Assembly (NCBI GenBank): GCA_950295325.1 | Contig: OX485803.1 | Coordinates: 48,127,554 to 48,191,553 of the forward strand | DNA: 64,000 nt | Reading direction: 5' to 3' | Source: Polytrichum commune | Taxonomy: Eukaryota; Streptophyta; Polytrichopsida; Polytrichales; Polytrichaceae | Shown: in pieces, positions 44,161 through 56,612 of the stretch | Numbering within the stretch: the stretch's first letter is position 1 | How the letters are laid out: each line of letters opens with the position of its first letter | Notes under the pieces: model-generated | Told to the model about the DNA's origin: nothing | What the model saw: only the letters and a program-made list of their open reading frames with translations | Database searches by the model: none | Translations under genes and position numbers: made by a program

Positions 44161-47100
44161 CTAAGGGTTGTCTACTTTGGGGCGGCATGCAAGACAAAGC
44201 TTATGAAGATAAGTCACAAGGCCAATGTAGTACCCAATATTTAGACCTACAAATGTCCCTTTTTGTCCACATTAGAGATGCCACATGCTAGGGATAATAC
44301 TACTTAAGGGGTTCCCCTCTCTTGCATCATTGGAGGAGTGGAATCTAGTTGTCCTTTCATATGATCCATTGCCAAGTGAAGGAGGACCCAAAAAATTAAA
44401 AAATTAAAAAATCACGGACACGGTGACGGTAGTACTTGACCGTCCCTATATATATATAGGAGTGCGTTTGTGAAAGTTGGAAATTCAATAGATTCTACTA
44501 CTTCATATGATACTTGAAGAGTAGTTTGTTGTTTTATGGTATTTAGTGTCACGTGCGTAATAGTGTCACTTACCTTATTTTGAGGCGTACGCTAGGTTAC
44601 ACTAATGATCAACAACTTTGTCATTAGTGGCACATTGTGACACTTGATGTTCAAGTGCACATACTAATATCTTGGTATGAGTATGCTCAATAATGTGTTG
44701 AGGTGTATACCTATGTTACATAATGGTCTACAAGTTAACTACAAAGACACTTGACATCAATGTGCTCAATAATATCTTCCTCTTACATACTAAAATGTAA
44801 ACACGGGACACTTGTTATTAGTAGTTCAATAATACCTTCCCCTTGCATATTAAAACACAAAACCATCATCTCAAGTATCCCAATGTGTTACACTAAATGT
44901 CATAATGTAAATACTTTTCACTTTAAAAATATATTTATATTGACAAATCATATCATCTTGGTAATTAGCATATGTGGCACTTTGAGACCTCTAGGCATCT
45001 AGTTTAGTTTCTTCGCAAATAGTGAACATGACATTGAATACCATAAATGATGTACTATGATATATATATAGAGAGAGAGATTGGCTTCATTGGGAAGTAA
45101 ATGTAAATAAAGAGTAGCACTATGTATCTTATGTGCAACAAGCCTTATGTTGCTTTCATGAACAATATGTCAACATTGGCACTCTTATTGATGGAAGCGC
45201 CAAATTAACACCATTCACCCCAAAGTCACAACCTCATCTCCATCATGACGCACCATTGGTAAGTAAGTGGTTAGGATTTCCATGGGCCCTCAATTGTGGA
45301 CATATTCAAGGCTTGGAAAGGTTATATGCATGCCTTATGTGGTCGCATGTCATATTTGGCTAGCTAGTGTGGAGTTTTAATTGGACATTAATCACACATA
45401 AATCGGTCATCTACCAATTGTGTGTATATCGAAAGTGATCGTATCATTTTAGGCATAGTTCTATAAACCTCCACTAAGGGGATCACGTAGTCCTCCCATT
45501 GATTCTTTTCTCTACATTGATATTTGCAATTAGGTTGCCCCGTGCTAACTTTATCAGCATTTCACATTTATTTGAATATTAATACCTCATTCACGAGGCA
45601 TAAATTACTTCTTCTTTTCATTGTGGTTGCTATACATGTGTCTGATATGATTTTAGCCCAAGGCGATTTGCATGGGTAAAGAGATAACATGTTCTCATAT
45701 GTAACCTAATTGCACATATCAATGTAGATGATTTAATGATCTATTATGGTAACATTGTTTGTCCACATTCATATATTTCACAACCAAATACAGAAGAGAA
45801 CCATTCGTAAAACCCCACGATATCTACAATGCTCATTGTCACACTAAAACAATGAATGTGGTAACTGTTAGGTTTAATTACCCAAGTGGTAGTTAGGCTC
45901 CTTATTCAAGGGCTACTATGGGCATGTGATCCAATGCCTTGTCATGGCAAAGCATAAATAACCTCTATGACAAACTATGGTGGGGGTGTCAAACATGTTC
46001 CATTCCTTAGAAACAAAATTTTTGATGCTATATTGCAATCATAGTGTTACATGAGTGCATGTGTGAGAGGAGGAATTCAAACCCGAACAATATCCATCCC
46101 ATAGTTCCAAACGCCCATACTAACCGCATGTTAACGAGGAACACAATGGGTACCACTATGTACATGTATATGTGTGATGTAGAACTAGGTGGGAGTGTAC
46201 TTTGATATTCCCCACAACATTTTGGGAACACAAAAATACACTCCCATCTCGTTCTTTATAAGTAAGAACCACTAAGAACAAAGGAGAAAACAATACACTA
46301 AGTACAATGAAACTTAGTGTTACATTTACTGAGAAGGTAATAGTATCAAGGGTAACACTATGCACTAATGGCGAGGCAATGTGGATGGGTATGTGCTGAC
46401 ACGCCTATTCTATGTGGTCGCATTGATACCCACAATGGAAAACTAAGACATGGCTCATTACATGTATGTTTGAATGTGGCAATGATTATTTTACCCGTTG
46501 TCTGACAACAAGTAAGCACCACAAAAATTCCATTCTTAGCATAGTAAACCTCGAAATTGAGGCCCCTACACAACCACTTTATGTTTAAAGGAAATTCCAC
46601 TTTTGTTGGAGAATCCCATGAATGTATAAACTCCAATTGCAACTCATCATTCAAACTTGCTAGCAAAATGGATTCCTCATAAAAATAAAATAAAATAACA
46701 TATATGGATTTCATTACACCGACGTGAATGGGAGCATGTTCTCCCAACCTTGATAATGCTTTACCAAGCTTCATGGTAGGGTTATTTCCATCTTGTTGGA
46801 GGATGGGTTCCTTTAGTAACATAGGTTGGGTGTGTACAAATTGTCAAATTTCACCTCTATGGCGGGTAAACTAGAGGTTATTTGTTTTCAAGTTTACATT
46901 TGTTGAGTACAAGGTAGGTGAGGTAGTGTATGGAGATTTGGTGACACACATAATCCTAAATAAAAGAAATTAGAAAAGAACAAACCCCGGCCCCACTTGG
47001 CTAAACACACCTACTAACACTAAAACCCAAAACTAAAAAATTACATTAATTTTTTTTTAAAAAAAAAAACACATAGCCTTAACACTAACCACATGGTCCA
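44161..47100. other. Repeat-like DNA without recognisable genes
   Basis: Holds two diverged near-tandem units around CAATAATATCTTCC/CAATAATACCTTCC (44760-44880), a part of the long dispersed repeat (45440-45720, compare 28730-28930) and no convincing gene. The longest frame, minus 46358-46822 (154 codons, MLLKEPILQQDGNNPTMKLG…), has no domain I recognise; it contains several Cys and His without a regular zinc-finger spacing. It could be a decayed element ORF. Confidence 0.35.
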
Positions 47101-47103
47101 CCT

Positions 47104-48600
47104 ATGGAAATAGGCACTAAGCCGCCCCCGCTCTCATGCTCACGTGAACACGAGAGGGAGGCAATGAATGGACATCACATTAGGGTAAAAGACTATGACG
47201 TTCTTTTTTTTCTTTTTTTTTCTAAAGATTTGGTGTATTTGTTGAATGAGTTTTTATATATAAAAAAGTCAGTTGGTGGTATTTTAAGGTGTTCCAATGC
47301 GTGGAGTGATTGTGTGTGTTTGGCTCCTCTGACACCCACGGTGATGATTATGATAGGATTGATTGTCCATCTGGTTGGTGTGAGGGCTTGTAATTAACAT
47401 GTTATTTGTTGCATTTTTCTTTGATGGCGGTGTCCATGAATCTACCATGACATGAAACAAATTCTATGAATAGTATGATGGTGGTTGGGGATGGAGTGAG
47501 GGGGGGGGGGGGGAGTGGGCTATCAGTCGGGGCACCAATTACACAAAGGATGTCGGTTGGTCTTAGTCGGGCTTAGCATGTACATGTGTGTTTGTGTGTG
47601 TGTGTGTTGGGGGGGGGGGGGGGGGAGGCGTGCCTTCAATGGAGTTTGTGGTACGTGAACATTGTATAATCGTTGTATGTTAGTTGTGAGGGTATTAATT
47701 ATGTATGAGTTGCTAGGGATGTGTGTTGGTCATGAACACATAGAATGGAAATATAGGATGTTTCAAGACAATGTAGGTATTTGGCCATTTGGGAGTTGGG
47801 TTATAATATTCTATGGTATTTCGTGGGATGGTTATGATGGTGTGTGTGTATATATTTGGTAGGAGGGAACTTGTCTTATTGACTATGGATGATGACGGTG
47901 TTGTTGTTCTCTTGAGTTGCCATTTTCGCCCAATGAGGATATCCCATGGCGGAGGCTTGATTTGTGGGGTGGGCAAGTCCTATGCCTTCCCATTTGATGA
48001 TTTGGCAAGTCCAGATGACCCAAAGATGATGTCGCGGGTGTGTGGTGATTTGTAGTGGGTGAGCTTTGTTGGGCATGTGAGAGGTGAAGAGTAATATGAG
48101 TGGTGAATATTGAAGGCTCTGATTAGTGTGTCTAAGGTGTTGTGGTGTAGAGTTTCATGGTTGATGGTGGGGTGGTGTTTTCTTTCTTTTTTCCTCATGG
48201 AAGGATGGTCACATATCTTTGAGTTGACCAAAGGATTTATGTGGCAAATTCTTGGGAAGGGGGTTGTAGGAAGTTGAGCGAAGGGTGATGATAATTTTCA
48301 TTGAAATCCCAAAGCCATTGGAGTCGTGCGGTTGGGGTAGAGGTGGTGTAGGCTTGAGTTTGGTCAAAGACATTTGCGTCAAGTTCGAGGATTTGTATGG
48401 TGGATTTGGAGGTGGGGTACGTCTTTGTTTGGGTTGCATTCTTTGGTGAAGAGGGTTAGGTTGGAGTTGTCTCTCGGTGGGCGCATAAATCTCTTGTCTT
48501 TGGATCGAAAGAAATTAATGCACGATTCATATAAGTCTAGTATGGTTTTTTCGTATTGGTTTTGTGTGAATTGGTTTGGAGGAGGAAGATTTCAACACTA
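47104..48600 (-). pseudogene. Possible antisense LINE-type remnant
   Basis: The minus strand is A/C-rich and yields overlapping fragments rich in Pro, Thr, Asn and His over several frames (47713-47976, 47980-48231, 48209-48439), the same bias as the sense strand of the LINE at 51600-55510. No endonuclease or reverse-transcriptase motif could be found, so the link is by composition only. The plus strand carries long G runs (47500-47513, 47611-47625) and a TG run. Confidence 0.25.
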
Positions 48601-49425
48601 ATTGAACCGAGAATGGTGTCTATATTTTGAGCACATTGTCCTATCTCATTAAAACACATGTCATTTGGGAGCGTTTACATAAATACAAGCACTAAATTGT
48701 GGCCCTTACCACTATACCGCTTATGGCAGTTAGTACGACTTATTATCCGGAGTTATGGCATGCTCTAACTTTTTACTTATAATGACCATTTTATCAATTG
48801 AAGATGTTTATGTCCTACAATGTCTAAAAAAATTTAATTGACCTTTGGTGGTAAAACGTGATACTTATACCAATTTAATTGACCATTAGGGATTAACTCT
48901 TAAAGGTCATAGGCTATTTTTAAAATGTTCAAATGTTGTTAACAATGAAACAAATATTGTTACTAATCACTTCAAACCTTTTCAGTATAATTTTGGTAGA
49001 TGGAAGAAGACTTTGTGTCCAAAACTAGACAACATTGTAGAGTTGAATGGTGAGAGCTTGCCACTTGACTATGCTCGGCATTCATGCATGTTCTCAAAAT
49101 TTTATTGTTGCAGCTAGAATAGAGGGCATCCTTACACGTTCTTAAGAATGCTAAAGTAAGTGGGTGCTAAAATTAAGCCTTGCACCCACTTCTAATAGGT
49201 TGCGAAACACCCAATTACATGAGTTGATGGCCAATTCCAAATCGTGCACAACATTACTTAACACCCATTGTTTGTTTAGGGGGCCCTCGGAATATAATAG
49301 TTGGATGCTTGAAGAGCTAAGCAAAAGTTTAAAATTCCAAATTAATACCCCTTTCGTGCACTCACTTATACTCATACGTGTTATAAAAGGTGCACCCCTA
49401 GGTCCAACTGCCAATTTACACTTGT
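48601..49425. other. Unrecognised stretch
   Basis: No gene seen. A CACCCACTTCTAATAGG word at 49185 recalls the R41 left end. Two mirror frames of 87 codons at 49151-49427 are chance. Confidence 0.35.
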
Positions 49426-49428
49426 AAA

Positions 49429-50169
49429 ATGAATAGTACTCAAGTTGGGCATCCTACGTTTTACAAAGATGGCCCAACATAAGCACTAAATTATTCTTAT
49501 GAAATTCTCAAGATTCTCGGCACCGTAGGAGCAACACCCTAGTGTTGAGTAATGTTATGTTCTCAACCAAGGCAACTTTCAATTTGACTCATTCTACGGA
49601 TGATATTGACACTACAATCCGACTCCATGCACAAGGGATAACAATATCTCGTCTCCTTGGCTGCCACTTCACTCTTGTAAAGTGAATAACGTTGAAGTTG
49701 AACGTCGTTCGTTCTACAAAAATGGCCCAACATGAGCGCAAAATTATTCTCACGAAATTCTCACGATTCTCGACACCATAGGAACAACACCCTGGTGTTG
49801 GATAATGTTATGTTCTCAACCAAGGCAACTTTCAATTTGACTCATTCTACGGATGATATTGACACTACAATCCGACTCCATGCACAAGGGATAACAGTAT
49901 CTCGTCTCCTTGGCTGCCACTTCACTCTTGTAAAGTGAATAACGTTGAAGTTGAACGTCGTTCGTTCTACAAAAATGGCCCAACATGAGCGCAAAATTAT
50001 TCTCACGAAATTCTCACGATTCTCGACACCATAGGAGCAACACCCTAGTGTTGGATAATGTTATGTTCTCAACCAAGGCAACTTTCAATTTGACTCATTC
50101 TACGGATGATATTGACACTACAATCCGACTCCATGCACAAGGGATAACAGTATCTCATCTCCTTGGCTG
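49429..50169. repeat. Tandem triplication, 253-bp unit
   Basis: Units start at about 49429, 49681 and 49934 with AATGAATA/AGTGAATAACGTTGAAGT. All share ATGGCCCAACATGAGCGCAA and CCATGCACAAGGGATAACA. Units 2 and 3 are nearly identical; unit 1 differs at many more places, so the last duplication is recent. Unit 3 stops short at TCCTTGGCTG. The repeated short frames starting MSAKLFSRNSHDSRHHR are by-products. Confidence 0.92.
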
Positions 50170-50360
50170 GCAGGATGCGACCTCGGGTTCAAACCCGGGC
50201 GTAACCACTCGCGTGGGGAGGAACCGACACTTACAAAACTTGATTCATAAACCCAAGTCTCAATGCAGGGAAAGGCATCAAATTAAAGGCAGCCACGAGA
50301 AAGGAGAGAAAGGCGGAGGCCCAAATCTTGTACGTGTGGCACTCCCGCAACCTGGGCCAT
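50160..50360 (+). repeat. Possible tRNA-derived (SINE-like) segment
   Basis: CTCGGGTTCAAACCCGGGCG at about 50181-50200 looks like a T-arm or B box (GGTTCAAACCC), directly after the truncated third 253-bp unit. No anticodon arm or acceptor pairing can be built, so it is not a tRNA. It may be a SINE whose insertion or recombination ended the tandem array. Confidence 0.35.
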
Positions 50361-50417
50361 AACTTAGATCAGATACATATGTAACTGCAATCATGGCTCA
50401 AGGGCTTGGACTCAGAC

Positions 50418-50456
50418 TTCTCGTAGGGCCATGCAAAAACAAGCTCAATCCAACCA

Positions 50457-50508
<52 letters not shown>

Positions 50509-51180
50509 TTTTGAAAGTTAGTGAATAGGAGCGTGAGCGTAGTCGACTCATGACATCGAGATCTAAGTTAGAGGGAATTATTGCATACGAGGGCATGGCC
50601 TCTCATTCATCCACCACAATGGTAATCCGGAGGAACCGTTTCCTAGGTGATTTGATTCTTCAAGATCCGTGATTACTTTGATGAGGCACATTGATTTGGA
50701 TTAATTGGAAACTTATCTTTTAAGCCCACAGTGACGGAGGGATTTTGGATTCTAAACGGGTGGTCTTGAAGCCCTTGTCTTTGAGAATTTATACATAGAA
50801 ATTGCAAAAAACATTCAATGCAATACTACTCATAGGGCCATGCCAAAACAAAACTTATCCAAGAACATGTACATGTTTTAGTGAATAGGAGTGAGCAAAG
50901 CCGCCTCATGACATCGAGGTGACTTGTTGCATACGAGTGTAGGGCCTCTCATTCATCCATCAAAATAGTGATCCGGAGGAAACTTTTCCTAGGTGATTTG
51001 ATTCTGCAGGATCCCCAATTAGTGTGGTGAAGTATATTTTGATTTGGATTGATCATAAACCTATAAGCAACATGTCATTAGGTCCGAAATGTCATAAGGG
51101 GCTTTAGATCCAAAGTGGGTCACCTTGAAGCCTTCTATTTGAGAATTTATTGATAGAAATTGCTAAACATTTAATATACT
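50418..51180. repeat. Tandem duplication of about 400 bp
   Basis: Units at about 50418-50820 and 50831-51180 share AGGGCCATGC, TTAGTGAATAGGAG, CTCATGACATCGAG, GGCCTCTCATTCATCCA, TCCTAGGTGATTTGATTCT and TTTGAGAATTTAT. Each contains a family 3 MITE-like end (CATACGAG … CTCTCATTCATCC). Unit 1 also holds the TA/CA microsatellite. The region after (51180-51600) shows nothing recognised except a short GAT run at 51435. Confidence 0.8.
50459..50508. repeat. TA-CA-TA compound microsatellite
   Basis: A run of TA, then CA, then TA again; the whole is close to self-complementary at its edges. Confidence 0.9.
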
Positions 51181-52325
51181 CTAACAACATGAATATAAAG
51201 AAGTTGAAGTCTTGCTTTTTATGTTCTCTCAGGCATTGATGTTTTGCAACTTGCAAGATCATCACAAATTATGAGTGGAGGTATGATTTTGGCAACATTG
51301 GATTATGTTGTTGGGGGTGTATGAAAAGCAACTTACATATCAAATTTATGAATTAGGTTTCAGGATCTAGGGTTCTCATCAAAGTGAAATGAACCACATT
51401 GTTCCTATTAATCTCAAATCATGCAAAGATGTGTGATGATGATGATGATGTGTTTTGGTTACACAACAACTTCGTAGAAATCAAAATATGAATTTGTACA
51501 CTAAACCCTAAATTGAATTCAATACAAATTGTATGCCCTCTACAAATGACCTTCACGGACACGTATGTCAACACTGAAGGATTAAAATGGATGGATAAGA
51601 AGTGTGCTCATATACAACAACCATTCTTGGTGTTTGGATTCATGTTAATGTGCCTATTGTAGTTTGTGGGCACTTCCAACTCCACAAACCAATTCGGTTG
51701 TTGTATCAATGAGTTCGGGAACTCATTGTTACAAGTCCTAAAAACACAAACAAACCACTCACACCGATACTCATCACAAACATATACATGCCATCCATCT
51801 AGACGACATACAACTCATCCCATAAATCCAAGATCAAATCATAATCCTTTGAAAACATCAACCCACACACAAAGTGATCCTAGCTAGAGACTTTAACATG
51901 GATATCCTCCTAAAAGAATGTATAAATAATAGCACACCACAAGTCCCAACCGATACGATGAGGACTCCGCGCAATTCACTTTAAGCCTAGCTTTACACCC
52001 CATCCCAAATGAAGGAATGTTTTCCATACAAGGCGGTAGTCATGACACCTCTACTAGCTTAATAGATGGGCTCTATGCCAACACACCCCAACAAACATTT
52101 CTAATATGCCACACCCTTACTAACCAAAATGAAAACTCATACCACTACCCATTTAGCCTAAAAAAACTAGACCCCAACAACCTAGTTAAAAAGTACCGTA
52201 CACCAACCCCCCCCCCCCCCCTATTCTCATACCCAATACCACAAGAAAACTTACAAAAAATTGCTCATCATGTTCCAAGAAGCCATTACCCTCAAGCTAT
52301 GAACACTATTTGACACATTCCAACT

Positions 52326-52735
52326 CACGGGGGGATCACACCCCCTTACATTTCATAACCACGTGCGATAAAAGTTTGCTACCCTATATTACATGCCATA
52401 GATAATTTTTAAAATTATGATATTTTTTCAACATACACATAACCATTGATAATATCTTTTGTATATTTTTTTGAAATTTTTAGTCATCTTCATTTTTTGT
52501 AGTAATTTGTTTAGTTCAATGTTGCGTCATTCTAGTTAGAAACGGTATGTTTTATATAAAAAAAAAAAAAATCAAATTTGGTTACCAATTTTTACTATGT
52601 AATAGATACTATGTATATCTACTCATGAAAAAAAATCATAAACTTTTGAACCATTTTGGTGATGCTTTATGTAAAAAGTAGATTTTGTTTTATCGCACGT
52701 GGTGTTCAACTTGACAATGAAGTGCACCCCCCGTG
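52326..52735 (+). mobile_element. hAT-type MITE 1 in the LINE (410 bp, 8-bp TSD)
   Basis: Starts CACGGGGGGATCAC and ends GTGCACCCCCCGTG, with the inner terminal words CCACGTGCG and CGCACGTGGTGTTCAACTTG. TTCCAACT stands directly outside both ends (52318-52325 and 52736-52743), an exact 8-bp duplication as made by hAT transposases. No coding sequence. Confidence 0.88.
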
Positions 52736-52779
52736 TTCCAACTCCACACCTCACACTTGCCAACTGGGAGATGCCCAAG

Positions 52780-53187
52780 CACGGGTAGATCACTCCATTG
52801 TCAAGTTGAACACCACGTGCGGCCAAAAAAAATCTTCTTTTGGTAAGTTGCACCACCAAAATGGATCAAAATTTTATCAATTTTTTTTCATGAGTAGATA
52901 TACACAATACCTATGACATAGTTAAAAGTGGTAACTAAATTTGATGATTTTTTTTTCATAAAACATACCATTTCTAACTAGAATGACACAAAATTGAACT
53001 GAAACAATTACTAAAAAAAATAAAGATGACTAAAAATTTCAAAAAAGTATACAAAAGATACTATCAATGGTTATGTATATGTAGAAAAAATATCATAAAT
53101 TTTAAAATTATATATGGCATGTAATATAGGGGTAGCAAACTTTGTCCGCATGTGGTGTCAACTTGACAATGAAGTGACCTCCCCGTG
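52780..53187 (-). mobile_element. hAT-type MITE 2 in the LINE (408 bp, 8-bp TSD, opposite orientation)
   Basis: Starts CACGGGTAGATCACTCCATT and ends GTGACCTCCCCGTG. TGCCCAAG stands outside both ends (52772-52779 and 53188-53195). Over its length it is the reverse complement of MITE 1 with few differences, so the pair folds into one hairpin with the 44 bases of LINE sequence between them as loop. Confidence 0.88.
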
Positions 53188-55510
53188 TGCCCAAGAAAGA
53201 CTCCAAGAAATCGTAACCATTTCAAGCTCATGCATAAATTTTTTTTTGTCTAGACACTCAAATTCCCCATCTTATCACATTGTGCCCACCAACATGGTGG
53301 ATTTCTACCCCACAAAGCAACAAAAATTATGGAGACAACTACTTAAGATATACCATAGCATACAAAAAGCCATCCGAACAACATTCACATAACCTCACCA
53401 TAGATGGCAAAACCACCAAGACATTCACCAACTTTACACCCTCTTAAAAATAACCATCTTGTCCCTACCCAATACTTGCTCCACATCTTAAGCATGGATC
53501 AAAGCAATTGCCACCCTAGAATGCAACGCCAAGATAGAAGCCCACAAAATCAACACTAAACAAATTGCAAAAAATTGCAAAAGTACCATCGGAAAATATC
53601 AAACCACCCTCAACCTTAAACTCAAAATCATACCAGAAAAATATTTTAATTTTTTTAAAAAAAAAACTACCACCAATACACCTCTAGACTACCTTCGAGA
53701 CTTAGATAACAACATCCTCACAAACCCACAAGAAATGGCACACGAAATCAGGAATGCACAACACACCTCCTTCCAAAAACAAACACCTATATGCAATAAC
53801 CCAATAGACTGTCCTCCCATATGCCACTGCATAATCCAAAAATACTCATGGCGCCATCAAGACAAATACATATTAGAAAACAGAGGTTCTCAAAATGATT
53901 CAATATCCCGAATCTACATTAAGGAAATCTATAATAACTTCCTCAAAAAACTAGCTAGGGGGAGAAACCCTAGCTTGGCCAACATCCTCAATGAAATCCT
54001 CAAAATACTACCCCTTACCTTCCATGACACACTATACCCATTTTTGAGACAATGCTACCTCCAAAAATAAAAATATCACTCTACTACAAAAACAACAAAA
54101 TCATCATCCCGCACAAAAACTTGACCCACTACTACTCACTAATTATACACCCATAGCCCTAGTCAATACCACTTACAAACTCTACACTAGCACACTCATA
54201 ACATTCCTCACCGTCTTTGATGAAAAACACCAAATCCTACACTTCAACCAAGAGGCTTTTCGACCACAACAAAATGCCATATGACAATTTCAAGTGTTAT
54301 TGGCAACACTTGAAGATGCTAGACCTACCAATGAAGACATATGCCTCACATATATAGACTTTTGAAATGCCTTTAGTTCAAATGACCGCGCATGAATCCT
54401 CTCCTTAATGGAAGACATAGGCTACCCAAAAGATGTCGTGGAACTCATCAACAATATATACACCAATTCGACCACCTCATTCCATGGAAACCATTTTGGC
54501 ACATTGAACCAGTCCAAATTAGTTGACCTACAATCCAATGAGACACACTAACCCCATACCTATTCATCACATTCCTAGACCCCCTCCTATGCTAGCTCGA
54601 AAAAGACCAAATAAGCTACCACTTCAATACCTCCATGGCTACATGTAATACCACCGCTTATGCCAATACTTTTTTTTTGTTCTAATTTTTTAATCATCAC
54701 CAATAGTATTGCACATATACAACCACAAATCAACAAACTCCTAAAAATTAAGAATGGACACACCTAGACCTCAACCTAGCAAAATGTGCCAATACTGCCT
54801 GCCCAAACAAATCCAACCTCAAACCACCATCTTTAAAGCATATACAAGCACCAAATATCCACTTTTAAAAACGAGTCATTCCCCACCATTTCCCAAAATG
54901 AACCATACACATATCTAGGAATTTCTCTTGTTCCATCACTCAAATGGAAACTCCAAAATAATATCACCATAAAAACATCCAAAAAACAAAGTAAACAACT
55001 AATGACATCCCCGCCACCCTCAAACAAAAATTACATATCCTCAACACTGTAACAAAACCTGGAATAGCCTACGCCTACTACACAATACCCTTCTCCAAAC
55101 CAACCATAAAACAACTAGATAAGATCCTCAGTAAACTCACATCACAAAAGAAATATGCCACCTCCCCAAAAGGACAACAATACCCTCACTCACCTCTCCA
55201 ATGACTTTGGAACTAACACCACCTCCTTCTTACCGGACTACATAAATTGTATTGGCAAGCAATTACTATAAGCCCTCAATGACCAAGGCTAACTCGGCCA
55301 AATCTACCAAGGTCTCACTAAACATATCATAGAAAAATATGGAGGCTCCCATCACCTACCACACCTCACATATCAAGCATGCTAAAGGCCACCCATTGCC
55401 CAAACCATGTTCCTACTTGAAAGAGAATACGAAATCCACAAAACCACGCACAACCTTGAAGGGGACCTATGTGATCAATTAAAGAGGAAATCAACAAAGC
55501 AATTTGGTTG

Positions 55511-55904
55511 TTAATAACCATTGCATCTCGGTTCTAATTTTGAAACTTGAAAATTGGAATGACAATCTTCGTGCCTTACAATTGCTAATTGGACGAGTCA
55601 ACCCACAATCAAATGCAACAATAATTTTAGAGTGATGTTGTCGAGGTAGAAGAGCATGGCTTCATCAACCCATTTGGTGGTGGGTTGAGTAGGCATGTTT
55701 CATTGTCAAAGATAGTGTTTATTTTATGATTTGTGTGCCCTTTTTGTCTTTTCTTTTGATTGTTTTGGTGTTTGATGATGGAGGGAATTTATTTGCTGGC
55801 AATGTGGTGGGTGAGGTTGTAGTTCTTTGTTTGCGAGGGGGTGGTGAGTGTTTGTTGGACATGTTGGGGGGGGGGGCTAGATTATGGGAAGGCCATAAAT
55901 ACTT
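55511..55904. other. Unrecognised G/T-rich stretch between two LINE fragments
   Basis: G/T-rich on plus, with a run of G at 55866-55875. It may be antisense LINE-like DNA, as at 47104-48600. No motif found. Confidence 0.3.
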
Positions 55905-56420
55905 GTGCTGGAAGTGTCCACATTATCAACTTTACACAAAGCAGTGGCCGTCAACAAATGGAGAGGTAGGATTTCGAACAAGGTGGACAAGAGATACCCA
56001 CATTGTGGGCCACCGAATGTGGAGTTTGTGGAACACAAATTCTATGATTGGCCTTTGGCACAACATGTCTGGAAATACGACACTAACATTGTGTGGCAAC
56101 TTCATTTCAAACGTACTAAGTCAAGGCCTCGGAGGTCTTACTCTATGCTTCAATGTCTCTTTGATAAGTCTACCTCAACCCCTCTCAAGAAATACCATAA
56201 TAGATCATGGTTCTTTCTTCATATGGTTTAACTTGGGATTGTCTGGAAATAAAGGAACGACCTGATTTTCAATTCCATCCATTGGTGATGCTCTCAATGA
56301 CTGTGATAGAATGGAGTGACAAAGGACTCTCAAGAATCTTGAGAAAGCACATGTTGTGGCTTGTAATGATCATCGTTTCTTTCTTTAAAAGAAGAAGAAG
56401 AAGAAGTTTTGATGTGTGAA
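55905..56420 (+). pseudogene. LINE fragment of a second lineage (zf-RVT C-terminus)
   Basis: A 108-codon frame reads NKWRGRISNKVDKRYPHCG, then EFVEHKFYDWPLAQHVWKYD, the zinc-binding domain at the end of plant L1-type ORF2 (pattern CPxCG…EHxFxxCPxAQxVW; the first Cys of each pair is changed here). After its stop the next segment, LGIVWK-stop-RNDLIFNSI (56230-56275), is the usual follow-on (x-I-W-K-x-R-N-D-x-x-F). It shares the WPLAQ/CPLTQ…VW block with 11870-12170 but not with the LINE at 51600-55510. An AAG run lies at 56390-56405. Confidence 0.65.
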
Positions 56421-56612
56421 AACCCTTATTGCCACTAGAAGTAATTTAGTGGTTACTTGGAAAGTTAGACCCATAATGGATATTACAATATCACATGATG
56501 CCCCGCGGGTTCCTCCCGCGGTGGGATTGTTATTTGGTTACCTTTTTGCAATTGAATCGGTTTTGATTTGCACCAAAAAGAATAAGAAAAAGAAGGACAA
56601 GTGTCCACATTA

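Larger units (their letters stand above)
51600..55510 (+). pseudogene. LINE (non-LTR retrotransposon) ORF2, endonuclease plus reverse transcriptase, decayed
   Basis: Sense strand is plus and A/C-rich. Landmarks in order, over many broken frames: NIYMPSI near 51785; VILARDFNMDI near 51875-51905 (endonuclease GDFN with G changed to R); DGLYANTP … NSYHYPFSL near 52065-52155 (the SDHYP catalytic site with S-D changed); EIYNNFLKKLARGRNPS near 53920; PLLLTNYTPIALVNTTYKLY near 54130-54180; FDEKHQILHFNQEAFRPQQN near 54220-54270; TYIDF-stop-NAF near 54350 (RT strand 3); AYANTFF near 54660 (YADD with both Asp lost); LNTVTKPGIAYAYYTIPFSK near 55040-55100. Two 410-bp MITEs split the ORF at 52326-53187. 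No target duplication or poly(A) tail located; the ends are approximate. Confidence 0.8.

Noticed and set aside
46358..46822. 154-codon minus frame as a gene
   Set aside because: No domain, no splice or start context, in a repeat-dominated stretch; mentioned only as possible decayed ORF.
47500..47625. G runs as a G-quadruplex regulatory element
   Set aside because: They are long mononucleotide and TG runs without associated gene; low-complexity DNA is the simpler reading.
49429..50169. Regular repeats that could suggest a CRISPR array
   Set aside because: The unit is 253 bp with no repeat-spacer alternation, and the context is a eukaryotic nuclear genome.
50181..50200. tRNA gene
   Set aside because: Only a T-arm-like hairpin is present; no acceptor, D-arm or anticodon arm can be paired.
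52326..53187. One 870-bp fold-back transposon
   Set aside because: Two different exact 8-bp target duplications show two separate insertions.
55726..56265. 179-codon plus frame as a membrane-like protein
   Set aside because: The hydrophobic start comes from G/T-rich DNA. The overlapping frame at 55905-56231 carries the recognisable zf-RVT motif instead.
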